Shown piece after piece: positions 34,130 through 42,696 of a stretch of DNA of 64,000 nucleotides; position 1 is the stretch's first letter; each line of letters opens with the position of its first letter. Under the pieces are notes generated by a model. That model was not told the DNA's origin. It worked only from the letters and a program-made list of their open reading frames with translations, and made no database searches. This DNA comes from Methylotenera_A sp044228245 (GTDB taxonomy: Bacteria; Pseudomonadota; Gammaproteobacteria; Burkholderiales; Methylophilaceae): assembly GCA_044228245.1 (NCBI GenBank), contig JBGAVG010000001.1, positions 186,001-250,000 of the forward strand, given 5' to 3'. The position numbers and the translations under genes are program-made.

Positions 34130-35863
34130 TCAAATCTTCTTGGCGGTTAAATTCTTAAGCATTTCACGCTCTTCGACTGTGAGTGCGTTAAAAGGTTTTT
34201 CCTTCAATGCGTCCAGCAAACCACCGTGCTGTTTTTGCTGCGTTACATCAGCAAGTTGGGTACGCGCGCCTTCAAATTCAAGTGCAAAATCCAAACTCTC
34301 ATCCAGCAAATGCAGCTCGCGCTGGATTTCATGCAGCAATCTCGTGTCAACCTGTGGCGCTATCGTATGCAACAAGGCTGCAGGCCTGGATTGTGGCTGT
34401 GCCAATGCCGCATTTAATGCGGCTTTTAGCAACGCATCCTCCTCGCCCAGCCCCTGCACAAAATTTAAATGCTCTGTTTTCGCCAATCCGGGCTGCATCA
34501 GCAGCATCAGCACAAAACGTTTTTTAAGCGACAACGGGGCACGTGACTGACGCTGTGTGGCCTTGGCTGGTGATTTATTGATTGCAGGCAATTTCAGCAA
34601 ACTCTGCATCTCCGTATCCGTCACCCCGGCCAACTCTGCAATACGTTTTCTTAGCATCAAGGCAAAACGCGGCGCCTGGATCTGCCGCAAAATCGGCTCG
34701 GCCTCATTCAGTAGCTTCACTTTATCTTCTTGAGAATTGAGCGGATTTTCCTCACTCAAATGCTGCACGATGTATTGCGAAAGCGGCATCGCATGTTGCA
34801 TCTCGGCTTCAAACTTTTCCTTGCCAAATTCGCGCACGTAACTGTCCGGGTCATGCTCTTTAGGCAAAAACAAAAAGCGCAGCTTCAAACCATCTGTTAA
34901 GGCCGGCAAGGCATTCATTGCCGCGCGCCAGGCCGCCGTGCGGCCCGCATTATCGCCATCGAAGCAAAACACGATTTCATCGGTTTGCCGCATGAGCTTG
35001 GTAATGTGAAACGGCGTGGTGGCCGTGCCCAACGCGGCCACCGCGTATTCGATGCCGTATTGCGCCAGCGCCACCACATCCATATAACCTTCCACCACCA
35101 GCACGCGGCCTGCGTCGCGGATGGCGCGCCGCGCCACAAACAAGCCATACAGCTCATGCCCTTTTTGAAACAAAGGCGTTTCTGGCGAGTTGTAATATTT
35201 AGGCGTATCTTCCGGATTGATGACACGCCCGCCAAAGCCAATGACCTGACCTTTTTGGTCGTGAATGGGAAACATGATGCGGTCGCGGAAGCGATCGTAA
35301 CGGCGGCCTTGCTCATTCTCCACCACCAAACCTGCCGTGCTTAATACGTCACTTTCGTATTGCGGAAAAACACTTTGCAGATTCTGCCAGCCCGCAGGCG
35401 CGTAGCCAATCTGGAACTTGGCTGCAATTTGCCCGCTCAAGCCGCGCCCTTTTAAATAATCAATCGCGCGCTGCGATTTTTTAAGCTCGGCTTTGTAATA
35501 ACTGGCGGCTTGCTGCAACACTTCCTGCAGACCAAGCACCACCTTTTGCGGCACACGTTCGGTATCGCGCGCCTCCTGCGGCACGATCATGCCGACATTC
35601 TTGGCTAGCTCGTGAATGGCTTCCACAAAACTCAAACCCGCGTATTCCATCAAAAAACCAATCGCCGTGCCGTGCGCGCCGCAGCCAAAACAATGGTAGA
35701 ACTGCTTGGTTGGGCTGACGGTAAAGCTGGGGGATTTTTCATTGTGAAACGGGCAGCAGGCAGAGTAGTTTGCACCGGCTTTTTTAAGCGGGACAGATTT
35801 ATCAATCACGTCCACGATATCGACGCGATTGAGTAGTTCTTGAATAAAGCTTTCAGGTATCAA
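34130..35863 (-). CDS. dnaG: DNA primase DnaG
   Basis: 577 residues: CHC2 zinc ribbon (CCPFHNE ... HCFGCGAHG, residues 35-65), TOPRIM core with VVEGYMDV and the acidic CFDGDNAGR, and a C-terminal DnaB-binding domain. It makes RNA primers at the replication fork. The start appears to be TTG; MIPESFIQELL matches the family N-terminus. An intrinsic terminator separates it from yqeY upstream, so it may be transcribed at a reduced level. Confidence 0.96.
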   Translation of the reverse strand: MIPESFIQELLNRVDIVDVIDKSVPLKKAGANYSACCPFHNEKSPSFTVSPTKQFYHCFGCGAHGTAIGFLMEYAGLSFVEAIHELAKNVGMIVPQEARDTERVPQKVVLGLQEVLQQAASYYKAELKKSQRAIDYLKGRGLSGQIAAKFQIGYAPAGWQNLQSVFPQYESDVLSTAGLVVENEQGRRYDRFRDRIMFPIHDQKGQVIGFGGRVINPEDTPKYYNSPETPLFQKGHELYGLFVARRAIRDAGRVLVVEGYMDVVALAQYGIEYAVAALGTATTPFHITKLMRQTDEIVFCFDGDNAGRTAAWRAAMNALPALTDGLKLRFLFLPKEHDPDSYVREFGKEKFEAEMQHAMPLSQYIVQHLSEENPLNSQEDKVKLLNEAEPILRQIQAPRFALMLRKRIAELAGVTDTEMQSLLKLPAINKSPAKATQRQSRAPLSLKKRFVLMLLMQPGLAKTEHLNFVQGLGEEDALLKAALNAALAQPQSRPAALLHTIAPQVDTRLLHEIQRELHLLDESLDFALEFEGARTQLADVTQQKQHGGLLDALKEKPFNALTVEEREMLKNLTAKKI

Positions 35864-35912
35864 AATTTATCTGCGCTTACTAAGCCAACTGATGATTTTA
35901 ACTTAATTCAGA

Positions 35913-35940
35913 AAACAAAAAAGGAGCTGTTCGCTCCTTT
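35913..35940 (-). terminator. Internal terminator between yqeY and dnaG
   Basis: An 8-bp stem (AAAGGAGC / GCTCCTTT, 5-nt loop) is followed on the minus strand by a T-run ending TTTTTTG. It is analogous in position to the known attenuating terminator upstream of dnaG in the E. coli macromolecular synthesis operon. Confidence 0.8.
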
Positions 35941-35960
35941 GATTTTTTGCATCTTTAAAA

Positions 35961-36404
35961 CTAGCCTAGCCGCGCTTTAATCAATCCTGATATTTTTCCC
36001 ATATCAGCCTTGCCAGCTACCAACGACTTGATTGCGGCCATGACTTTGCCCATATCCTTCACGCCTTCTGCGCCGGTATCGGCAACCACTTTCTCCAGAA
36101 TCGCTTTGATTTCTTCTTCGGTAAGTTGTTGCGGCAGGTAGGTTTGCAGCACACTGACTTCAAACTTTTCTACATCCGCCAGATCGGTTCTATTGGCCGA
36201 TTCATACGCTGCAATTGAATCACGGCGCTGTTTGAGCATTTTTTCGATCACGGCAATCACTGCCGTATCATCAAGATCAATACGCTCATCCACTTCGCGC
36301 TGCTTGATGGCAGCCTGCAACAAACGAATTGCGCCTAAACGCACGCTATCTTTAGCGCGCATGGCATTTTTCATGTCTTCGGAGATTTGTTGCTTTAAGC
36401 TCAT
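35961..36404 (-). CDS. yqeY: GatB/YqeY domain protein
   Basis: 147 residues. MSLKQQISEDMKNAMRAKD at the start and the VMAAIKSLVAGKADM segment near the end are typical of YqeY. The C-terminal part resembles the tRNA-binding tail of GatB. Its exact role is unknown, though a link to tRNA or amidotransfer is presumed. It commonly lies between rpsU and dnaG. Confidence 0.92.
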   Translation of the reverse strand: MSLKQQISEDMKNAMRAKDSVRLGAIRLLQAAIKQREVDERIDLDDTAVIAVIEKMLKQRRDSIAAYESANRTDLADVEKFEVSVLQTYLPQQLTEEEIKAILEKVVADTGAEGVKDMGKVMAAIKSLVAGKADMGKISGLIKARLG

Positions 36405-36447
36405 GTTGCCTTGAGTCTTCTGGCTTTAGGCGTTGTTGCTGATGTCA

Positions 36448-36759
36448 TTATTTAGAAATGTAGGTATCGAAATTGGCTTGGTAATCAGCCACATGTTCAG
36501 TCAAGGCTATTCTGTATTGATTCACAAAATAATCAATCGCTGCTTGTTTTTCAGCTTCAAACGCCTGTTTATTGCCACATTGCGAGGCGATTACAAACGT
36601 ATTAAACCTAGCAGAAGCATATAAAAAGCCGGCATTCACAACACCACGGTCAATTTCAACCGCTTGCTCATTTGCAAGGCCGATAAAAGTATCTGCCACG
36701 CCCCAAAACGCATCATCAGGCTTGGTTTCGGCGTTTGCCGCTTGCTTGGAATCGGCCAT
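36448..36759 (-). CDS. DUF3144 family protein
   Basis: 103 residues with no signal or membrane segment. The core (FWGVADTFIGLANEQ, then LYASARFNTFVIAS) matches the DUF3144 family of small soluble proteins with no known function. It lies 11 bases after rpsU and before yqeY, inside the macromolecular synthesis cluster, so it should be co-transcribed with ribosomal protein S21. Confidence 0.75.
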   Translation of the reverse strand: MADSKQAANAETKPDDAFWGVADTFIGLANEQAVEIDRGVVNAGFLYASARFNTFVIASQCGNKQAFEAEKQAAIDYFVNQYRIALTEHVADYQANFDTYISK

Positions 36760-36770
36760 GTTATTGGCTT

Positions 36771-36983
36771 TTAGTAAAGTTTTGCAGGCAGCGTTTGATT
36801 GCGTAAACGGCGATATTGACGTTTAACTGCAGCCGCTGCTTTACGTTTACGTTCCCATGTTGGCTTCTCGTAAAATTCGCGTGCGCGAAGATCATTCAAC
36901 AAACCAGTTTTTTCAATCAGGCGTTTAAAACGGCGCAATGCAACGTCAAACGGCTCATTCTCTTTTACACGTACACTAGACAT
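36771..36983 (-). CDS. rpsU: 30S ribosomal protein S21
   Basis: 70 residues, highly basic, starting MSSVRVKENEPFDVALRR. S21 sits at the 30S platform and aids initiation. The ATG at 36983 is chosen because the protein begins exactly as the family does and GAGAG lies upstream; the longer frame to 37019 is rejected. It is the first gene of the cluster, divergent from tsaD. Confidence 0.96.
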   Translation of the reverse strand: MSSVRVKENEPFDVALRRFKRLIEKTGLLNDLRAREFYEKPTWERKRKAAAAVKRQYRRLRNQTLPAKLY

Positions 36984-37037
36984 TCGTTCTCTCTTATCAA
37001 AATGATACCCAAGCGACAAACTTGAGAAAAGTCCGCC

Positions 37038-37066
37038 ATTTTAATCGTATAATCCTTTTTTTTCAA
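37038..37066 (-). promoter_or_regulatory. Probable sigma-70 promoter of rpsU and the macromolecular synthesis cluster
   Basis: TTGAAA and TAAAAT are separated by 17 bases on the minus strand. The -10 element is about 55 bases before the rpsU start, in the divergent tsaD/rpsU spacer. Confidence 0.45.
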
Positions 37067-37113
37067 TCACTTTTACATTTTTGTGCTTAAAAGTGCCTTA
37101 AGGTTTTAATCAG

Positions 37114-38133
37114 ATGCTGGTTTTGGGGTTTGAATCTTCTTGCGACGAAACAGGTGTCGCACTTTACGATACTAAACGAGGCTTGCTGGCGCATGCGCTG
37201 CACTCGCAAGTCGAGATGCACGCAGAATATGGTGGCGTGGTGCCAGAACTCGCCTCGCGCGACCATATTCGGCGCGCCTTGCCATTGACCGAAATCGTAC
37301 TGAAGAACGCCAATAAGTCGCTTGAAGATATTGACGGCATTGCCTATACGCAAGGCCCAGGGCTGGCTGGGGCGCTGCTGGTGGGCACCAGCATTGCACA
37401 ATCACTGGCGTTTGCACTTAATGTGCCCAGCGTGGCAGTCCATCATCTGGAAGGGCATTTGCTTGCGCCTTTGCTGGAAGAAAACCCTCCGCAATTTCCA
37501 TTCGTCGCACTGCTGGTTTCTGGCGGACACTCGCAACTCATGTGCGTAGACGGCATTGGCGAATACACCTTGCTGGGCGATACCTTAGACGATGCGGCAG
37601 GCGAAGCGTTTGATAAAACCGCCAAATTACTCGGACTAGGCTACCCTGGAGGCCCGGCATTGGCGCGGCTTGCAGAGCAGGGGGAAACTCGATTTAAGTT
37701 GCCGCGACCGATGCTGAATAGCAGCGATTTGAACTTCAGCTTTAGCGGGTTAAAAACGGCGGTGCTGACTTTAGTGAATAACAACTCGCCGCTGACGGAT
37801 GAAGTTAGGGCTGATATTGCCTGGGAATTCCAGGAGGCCGTAACCGAAATCCTCACGGTAAAATGTATGAGCGCACTACGTGAAACCAGTTTGGATAATT
37901 TAATCGTTTCAGGCGGGGTAGGCGCCAATACAAGGCTACGCGCGCGCTTGAACGCGGCGACAAAGCGCAGAATGTGTAAAGTGAGCTATCCGCGCCTGGA
38001 ATTTTGTACCGACAACGGCGCGATGATTGCGTTTGCGGGGGCGATGCGGCTTAAAGCCATGATAAACAAAAACCAAGATTACAGCTTTGGCGTAAAACCA
38101 CGTTGGGATTTAGCGGAGCTCACCAAACCTTGA
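37114..38133 (+). CDS. tsaD: tRNA threonylcarbamoyladenosine transferase subunit TsaD
   Basis: 339 residues. LGFESSCDETGVA at the N-terminus, the metal motif HHLEGHL near residue 110, and SGGHSQL are diagnostic. It transfers the threonylcarbamoyl group to A37 of ANN-decoding tRNAs with TsaB and TsaE. Divergence from rpsU is a common arrangement. Confidence 0.96.
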   Translation: MLVLGFESSCDETGVALYDTKRGLLAHALHSQVEMHAEYGGVVPELASRDHIRRALPLTEIVLKNANKSLEDIDGIAYTQGPGLAGALLVGTSIAQSLAFALNVPSVAVHHLEGHLLAPLLEENPPQFPFVALLVSGGHSQLMCVDGIGEYTLLGDTLDDAAGEAFDKTAKLLGLGYPGGPALARLAEQGETRFKLPRPMLNSSDLNFSFSGLKTAVLTLVNNNSPLTDEVRADIAWEFQEAVTEILTVKCMSALRETSLDNLIVSGGVGANTRLRARLNAATKRRMCKVSYPRLEFCTDNGAMIAFAGAMRLKAMINKNQDYSFGVKPRWDLAELTKP

Positions 38134-38135
38134 CT

Positions 38136-38198
38136 GTCATTCCGGGCTGGACATGGAACCTAGTTATATAAAACAGGATGCTGAATCAAGTTCAGCAT
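38136..38198. repeat. Dispersed palindromic element between tsaD and plsY
   Basis: The spacer between convergent genes carries GTCATTCCGGGCTGGA and then a perfect 8-bp hairpin ATGCTGAA-TCAAG-TTCAGCAT followed by GACA. It resembles the GGATTCC...GGAATGAC type of short dispersed repeat also seen at 40584-40668. It may also terminate plsY. Confidence 0.5.
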
Positions 38199-38202
38199 GA
38201 CA

Positions 38203-38823
38203 TTATTTCTTGCCGAAACCTGACTCCGTACCAGCCAGCAACTTCTGAATATTGCTTCGGTGACGCCACACCAGCATGATGGCCATCACCAGCACCATCA
38301 GCACATAATCCTTATAAGGCATCAATAGCCATGCAGCAAAAAGCGGTGACAAAGCAGCCGCCACAATCGCGGATAGCGAAGAAATACGGCTGATAGCAAA
38401 CACAATTGCCCAAGTGAGCAGACAGGCCAAACCCAACCAGAGTGAAACGGCCAGCATCACGCCCAGCGCGGTTGCCACGCCTTTGCCGCCTTTAAAGCGG
38501 TGATAGATCGGGTACAAGTGCCCGAAAAACACCGCCAAACCAACCGCGGCCACCACCCACATCAGCATATTGGACTGCAACGCCAGCCAGACAGGAAACC
38601 AGCCTTTCAGCGCGTCGCCCAGCAAGGTCAACACGGCAGCAGATTTTCTGCCGCTGCGCAGCACATTGGTCGCGCCCGGGTTGCCGGAACCTACGGTGCG
38701 CGGATCGGCCAAGCCATATAGCCTGCTGACCAGAATACCGAACGAAACCGACCCCAATAGATACGCGGCAACAATCCAAACCATTGGCACAAGGGCCACG
38801 GGAATAAAACCTAACTCATTCAC
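38203..38823 (-). CDS. plsY: Acyl-phosphate:glycerol-3-phosphate acyltransferase PlsY
   Basis: 206 residues and five membrane helices. The conserved loops are visible: GSVSFGIL, DPRTVGSGNPGATNVLR, and GHLYPIYHRFKGGKGVAT. It performs the first acylation in phospholipid synthesis. The GTG start has AGAGAGG upstream. Confidence 0.95.
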   Translation of the reverse strand: MNELGFIPVALVPMVWIVAAYLLGSVSFGILVSRLYGLADPRTVGSGNPGATNVLRSGRKSAAVLTLLGDALKGWFPVWLALQSNMLMWVVAAVGLAVFFGHLYPIYHRFKGGKGVATALGVMLAVSLWLGLACLLTWAIVFAISRISSLSAIVAAALSPLFAAWLLMPYKDYVLMVLVMAIMLVWRHRSNIQKLLAGTESGFGKK

Positions 38824-38883
38824 TTTGCTTATACCTCTCTAGATGCTCTAAAATGACTTAATACTATTTTATACGATTATTGT

Positions 38884-39234
38884 ATGGACACCATTTTTAT
38901 CAGCGAACTCAAAGTGCAAACCAAGCTCGGCGTGCCGGAGTGGGAGCGCATGACGCCGCAAACAATTATTCTGGATATTGAAATTGGCTACGACTTAGCA
39001 CCCGCTGGCAAAAGCGACGCCATTGCCGACACCATCGATTACGGCGTGGTAGTCAGGCGCATCCGCGACACACTAACCGAACATAGCTTTCAACTGGTAG
39101 AAGCCCTAGCCGAGCATGTATGCCAGTTAATACTGAAAGAGTTCGGTGCGCTAAGTGTAAAAATTAAAGTCGCCAAACCCGCGATATTGCCGGGATTGAA
39201 GGCGTTGGGAGTTGTGATTGAGCGTACAAAATAA
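38884..39234 (+). CDS. folB: Dihydroneopterin aldolase FolB
   Basis: 116 residues of the small tunnelling fold. VQTKLGVPEWER near the start, TIDYGVV in the middle and the KPAILPGLKALGVVIER end are typical. It acts in folate synthesis, converting dihydroneopterin to hydroxymethyl-dihydropterin. Being divergent from plsY is the usual arrangement in beta- and gammaproteobacteria. Confidence 0.92.
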   Translation: MDTIFISELKVQTKLGVPEWERMTPQTIILDIEIGYDLAPAGKSDAIADTIDYGVVVRRIRDTLTEHSFQLVEALAEHVCQLILKEFGALSVKIKVAKPAILPGLKALGVVIERTK

Positions 39235-39247
39235 TTAAGGCAGCAAA

Positions 39248-40369
39248 ATGTCAGTAAAAAACATTGAGTTTCCTAAAAAAAACTACCAACTAGAGCGTGA
39301 ACTTGGTCACGGCGCTTGTGGGCGTACGGTTTTGTTATTTGATAAAGCAATTGATGAAAGATTTGCATGCAAAAAATATGACCCCAGTAATATTGGCCAC
39401 AAAGAAGAATTGTTTTCTAACTTTGTGCGTGAAATAAAAATTCTCTACAAACTCAATCATCCCAACATAGTCAGAGTGTTTAGCTACGACTTATATCCTG
39501 ACAAACATGTTGGATATATATTGATGGAATATGTTGACGGCACAGACATAAGCAGTTTTTTAAATGCTAATCCAGATGATATTAACAATATTTTTCAGCA
39601 AACAGTAGAAGGCTTTGCCAATTTAGAAGAAAACGAAATATTACATAGAGATATTCGCCCTTTAAATCTAATGGTTGCAAACTCTGGAACCTTAAAAATT
39701 ATTGATTTTGGTTTCGGGAAAAACACTAGAAACGAAGCTGACTTTGGAAAAAGTATTTCTTTAAACTGGTGGTGCGAACCTCCAAAGGACTTTGAAGAAG
39801 GTTTATACAATTTTTCCACTGAGGTTTATTTTATAGGGAAACTTTACGAAAAAATTATTTCTGAAGGCAATATAAAGGGTTTTAAATATGACTCTTTGCT
39901 TAAAAAAATGTGTCATTCAAACTCTTCAAATCGTATTTCTTCATTCTCAAAAGTTAAAAAGGAAATGTTGGCTGACCAATTTTTAGAAACAGATTTTAGC
40001 GACAACGAGCAATATGCTTATAGAGAATTTTCAGATGCGCTATTTTCTGTTGCTAGTAAAATTGAGATAGGTGCGAAGTTCAAATCTACAGAAGATATAC
40101 AAAACCTTCTTCAAACTTACTATAAAAGAAATATGTTAGAAGACAAACTACCGAATAATAGCGAGTTAGTAAAATGCTTTATCAACGGAGGCTTTTATTT
40201 CAACCGAAAAGCAACAGTTTATGTAAGTGTACTAAAGAACTTTTTGGATGTTTTTAGAAACAGTAGTATAGAAAAGAAAAATATTATCATTAGTAATCTA
40301 CAATCAAAATTAGACACAGTAGCGCGATATGACGCAACGCCTGACGAGTGGGATGATGTTCCATTTTAG
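39248..40369 (+). CDS. Ser/Thr protein kinase-like protein, AT-rich, probably acquired
   Basis: 373 residues. A complete eukaryotic-like kinase domain spans about residues 13-230: glycine loop GHGACG (20-25), the lysine in FACKKY (42-43), catalytic HRDIRPLN (133-140, with Arg in place of the usual Lys) and DFGFG (153-157). The last 140 residues match nothing I recognise, and there is no membrane segment. The gene is far richer in A and T than folB or xerD and is followed by a repeat-dense spacer, which points to lateral transfer. Its partner is unknown, and possible roles include regulation or anti-phage defence. Confidence 0.8.
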   Translation: MSVKNIEFPKKNYQLERELGHGACGRTVLLFDKAIDERFACKKYDPSNIGHKEELFSNFVREIKILYKLNHPNIVRVFSYDLYPDKHVGYILMEYVDGTDISSFLNANPDDINNIFQQTVEGFANLEENEILHRDIRPLNLMVANSGTLKIIDFGFGKNTRNEADFGKSISLNWWCEPPKDFEEGLYNFSTEVYFIGKLYEKIISEGNIKGFKYDSLLKKMCHSNSSNRISSFSKVKKEMLADQFLETDFSDNEQYAYREFSDALFSVASKIEIGAKFKSTEDIQNLLQTYYKRNMLEDKLPNNSELVKCFINGGFYFNRKATVYVSVLKNFLDVFRNSSIEKKNIIISNLQSKLDTVARYDATPDEWDDVPF

Positions 40370-40515
40370 TCAGCCCCTTTGCCGCGCCTTCGGCTTGAGC
40401 GGCAGATGGCAGGCGGCGAGGACTGTTTGAGCGCTGAAAGCGCGAGTTCCGCAGCCGCCCCAGATGCGGCGCTAAGACCGAAGGATGAAGCGGCAGCGGG
40501 GTAGCCTTTTCTTTC

Positions 40516-40549
40516 CCCTATTTCTTTTGGCTAATCAAAAGAAATAGGG
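40516..40549. repeat. Perfect 14-bp hairpin repeat
   Basis: CCCTATTTCTTTTG and its exact reverse complement surround a 6-nt loop (GCTAAT). It lies in a context (GGGGTAGCCTTTTCTTT...) similar to a multi-copy repeat family known from several proteobacterial genomes. A copy count in this genome would confirm that it is dispersed. Confidence 0.7.
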
Positions 40550-40583
40550 TCGCCGAGAAGCGAAATGGACATGTCTCAGAAGC

Positions 40584-40668
40584 CACTGGATTCCGTGTCG
40601 AGCACGGAATGACGGTGTGAGATGTTTTAGTTTTACTGGATTCTTCGCTACGCTCAGAATGACAAGTG
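40584..40668. repeat. Two tandem units of a GGATTC...GAATGAC short dispersed repeat
   Basis: Unit 1 has ATTCCGTG-TCGAG-CACGGAAT (40590-40610) followed by GAC. Unit 2 (40634-40668) has CTGGATTCTTCG and CAGAATGACA. Both share the ends CTGGATTC and GAATGAC. Confidence 0.6.
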
Positions 40669-40763
40669 AATTAAATCTCTCGCATGTGCGCATTCATTGC
40701 TCAAACTACTGCCCTGCAAGGCGATATCCATGCGCCTTACAGGCCGATGATTTTTACAATGAA

Positions 40764-41657
40764 TTACCCGCGTGGATGATGCACGCTATGCAGCTGCTTC
40801 AACCGCTCCCTTGCCACATGCGTATAAATCTGCGTAGTCGAAATATCCGCATGCCCAAGCAGCATCTGCACCACTCGCAGATCCGCACCGTGATTAAGCA
40901 GATGCGTGGCAAAAGCATGCCGCAGCACGTGGGGCGACATGTGTTTGGTAATGCCGGCCTGCAAGGCATAGCGCTTGATTAAATACCAAAAGGCCTGGCG
41001 CGACATCGCCTCGGCCCGCGCCGTGACAAAAAGTGCATCGCACAGACGTTTTTGTAAAATTTCCGGTCTAGCCGTTTTCAGGTATTTGTTGATCCAATCC
41101 GCCGCTTCTTCGCCCATCGGCACAAGGCGGGTTTTGCTGCCTTTGCCCGTCACGCGCACCACACCGTCCTGCGTGCTGACCTCGTTCACCTTTACGCCGA
41201 CAAGCTCTGATACACGCAAGCCGCTGGCATACAGCAGCTCCAGCATGGCTCTATCGCGCAGGCCGATGGGCTGATTAATATCGGGCGCTTTGAGCAGATC
41301 TTCCACTTCTTGTTCGTTTAGGCTTTTGGGTAAACTACGCGGCAGTTTGGGCGATTCGATTTGCAGCGTGGGGTCGGTTTTGATCAGACTCTCACGCAGC
41401 GCATAGCGGTAAAAACGCCGCAGGCTGGCAATCAGCCGGCTGATGCTGCGCGGTTTGCTTTGCGGAAATTTAACCGCGAGATATTGCTGAATATCGGCCT
41501 GATTGGCGTCAAGCAATTGGCTTTTGTGTTTTGCAAGCCACACATCAAACTGGCTTAAATCGGTGCGGTAACTTTCAAGGGTGTTTTTAGACAAGCCATC
41601 TTCCAGCCAAAGATGATCGATAAATGCGTCCAGTTGGCTATTGACGGCTTCAATCAC
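40764..41657 (-). CDS. xerD: Site-specific tyrosine recombinase XerD
   Basis: 297 residues with an N-terminal SAM-like DNA-binding domain and the catalytic domain: Arg in ASGLRVSEL, HVLRHAFATHLL, LGHADIS and Tyr in TQIYTHV. It resolves chromosome dimers at dif with XerC. Size and sequence fit the housekeeping XerD rather than a phage integrase. The GTG start overlaps the ogt stop by 4 bases. Confidence 0.93.
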   Translation of the reverse strand: MIEAVNSQLDAFIDHLWLEDGLSKNTLESYRTDLSQFDVWLAKHKSQLLDANQADIQQYLAVKFPQSKPRSISRLIASLRRFYRYALRESLIKTDPTLQIESPKLPRSLPKSLNEQEVEDLLKAPDINQPIGLRDRAMLELLYASGLRVSELVGVKVNEVSTQDGVVRVTGKGSKTRLVPMGEEAADWINKYLKTARPEILQKRLCDALFVTARAEAMSRQAFWYLIKRYALQAGITKHMSPHVLRHAFATHLLNHGADLRVVQMLLGHADISTTQIYTHVARERLKQLHSVHHPRG

Positions 41658-42157
41658 ACCGGCTTCCCTTTTTCAAACACAACGCCTTCGTGCTTGAGCA
41701 GCCATTTTTTAATTTTTGGGCCATCTTTATTGCCCTGCATAAAACCGCCCAAGCCATTTTTAGCCACAACACGGTGGCAAGGCACAATCAAAGGCAAGTT
41801 GTTGGCGCCGCAGGCGTTGGCCACCGCGCGTGCGCCGGAGCCGATTTGCTCCGCAACTTCGCCATAAGTGAGTACTCGCCCGCATGGAATCGCGCTAATG
41901 GCATGCCACACACGGCGCTGAAACGGCGTACCTTTGTAGACAAGCGGCAAATTAAAATCGTTGCGTGCATTAGCAAAATAGGCCTCGATCTGCTTGGCAA
42001 CTTTCGCCGCAATTTTATGCTCGGCCGGTTTCTGGGCATAACTCTCGGATAATAGCTCAATAGAAACCTGTACGCCGCGCACCGAAATACCTACGGCACC
42101 AAACGGTGCTGCTATAACAGCATCATAATGAGGAGGGAGTTTATTTTTGGTTTTCAT
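41654..42157 (-). CDS. ogt: Methylated-DNA-protein-cysteine methyltransferase
   Basis: 167 residues. The acceptor cysteine lies in PCHRVV, followed by LGGF and a helix-turn-helix (YGEVAEQIGSGARAVANA). It repairs O6-methylguanine by a one-time methyl transfer, which is relevant in a cell handling C1 compounds. It is coupled to xerD. Confidence 0.92.
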   Translation of the reverse strand: MKTKNKLPPHYDAVIAAPFGAVGISVRGVQVSIELLSESYAQKPAEHKIAAKVAKQIEAYFANARNDFNLPLVYKGTPFQRRVWHAISAIPCGRVLTYGEVAEQIGSGARAVANACGANNLPLIVPCHRVVAKNGLGGFMQGNKDGPKIKKWLLKHEGVVFEKGKPV

Positions 42158-42223
42158 GCGCTAATTTAACTTGAATTTTGATGGCAATGCAAATAACTAA
42201 TGACTATATAAGGCGATTGGCAA

Positions 42224-42262
42224 GAAAAAAGCCCCAAAACTTATTCAAATTTTTGGGGCTTC
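42224..42262 (-). terminator. Intrinsic terminator after rplS
   Basis: An 11-bp stem (AAGCCCCAAAA / TTTTGGGGCTT) is followed on the minus strand by TTTTTTCTTG. It ends the rpsP-rimM-trmD-rplS operon. Confidence 0.87.
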
Positions 42263-42281
42263 TAATCTGTTGCTTTAGCGC

Positions 42282-42680
42282 TTAATCTTGAGCGGCTTCC
42301 GGCGCCATTACTTCTTTATCGCGCGCAGTTAATTTCTCTTTAATACGCGCTGATTTACCTGAACGCTCACGCAAGTAGTACAGTTTTGCACGGCGTACGT
42401 CACCACGGCGTTTCAGCTCGATGCTGGCAATAAGCGGTGAGTAGGTTTGGAATGTACGCTCAACACCTTCGCCAGATGAGATTTTACGCACGATGAAGGA
42501 AGAATTCAGGCCTTTGTTGCGTTTTGCAATCACCACGCCTTCGTATGCCTGCACACGTTTACGGGTACCTTCCACTACGTTTACGCCTACCACGACGGTA
42601 TCGCCCGGGGCGAAATCAGGAATCTTTTTGCCTAAACGCGCAATTTCTTCCTGCTCTAACATTTTAATAATATCTGCCAC
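42282..42680 (-). CDS. rplS: 50S ribosomal protein L19
   Basis: 132 residues. It starts MADIIKMLEQEE, and GDTVVVGVNVVEG and the RRGDVRRAKLYYLRERSGK segment are typical. L19 sits at the 30S-50S interface. It is the last gene of the operon, 16 bases after trmD. Confidence 0.97.
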   Translation of the reverse strand: MADIIKMLEQEEIARLGKKIPDFAPGDTVVVGVNVVEGTRKRVQAYEGVVIAKRNKGLNSSFIVRKISSGEGVERTFQTYSPLIASIELKRRGDVRRAKLYYLRERSGKSARIKEKLTARDKEVMAPEAAQD

Positions 42681-42696
42681 TATGTGCTCCTTTTAA

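Larger units (their letters stand above)
40370..40763. other. Repeat-dense non-coding spacer between the kinase gene and xerD
   Basis: A 394-bp region with no credible gene. It is GC-rich at first (GCCGC/GCGGC-rich segments), unlike the AT-rich kinase gene beside it, then holds a long perfect hairpin at 40516-40549 and two short dispersed repeat units at 40584-40668. It looks like an accumulation site of repeat elements. Confidence 0.6.

Noticed and set aside
40516..40549. CRISPR-like repeat
   Set aside because: It is a single hairpin with no regularly spaced copies or spacers; no cas genes are present.
40764..41657. Tyrosine recombinase as sign of a mobile element
   Set aside because: Length and motifs fit housekeeping XerD and the gene is coupled to ogt; no attachment repeats or other element genes are nearby.
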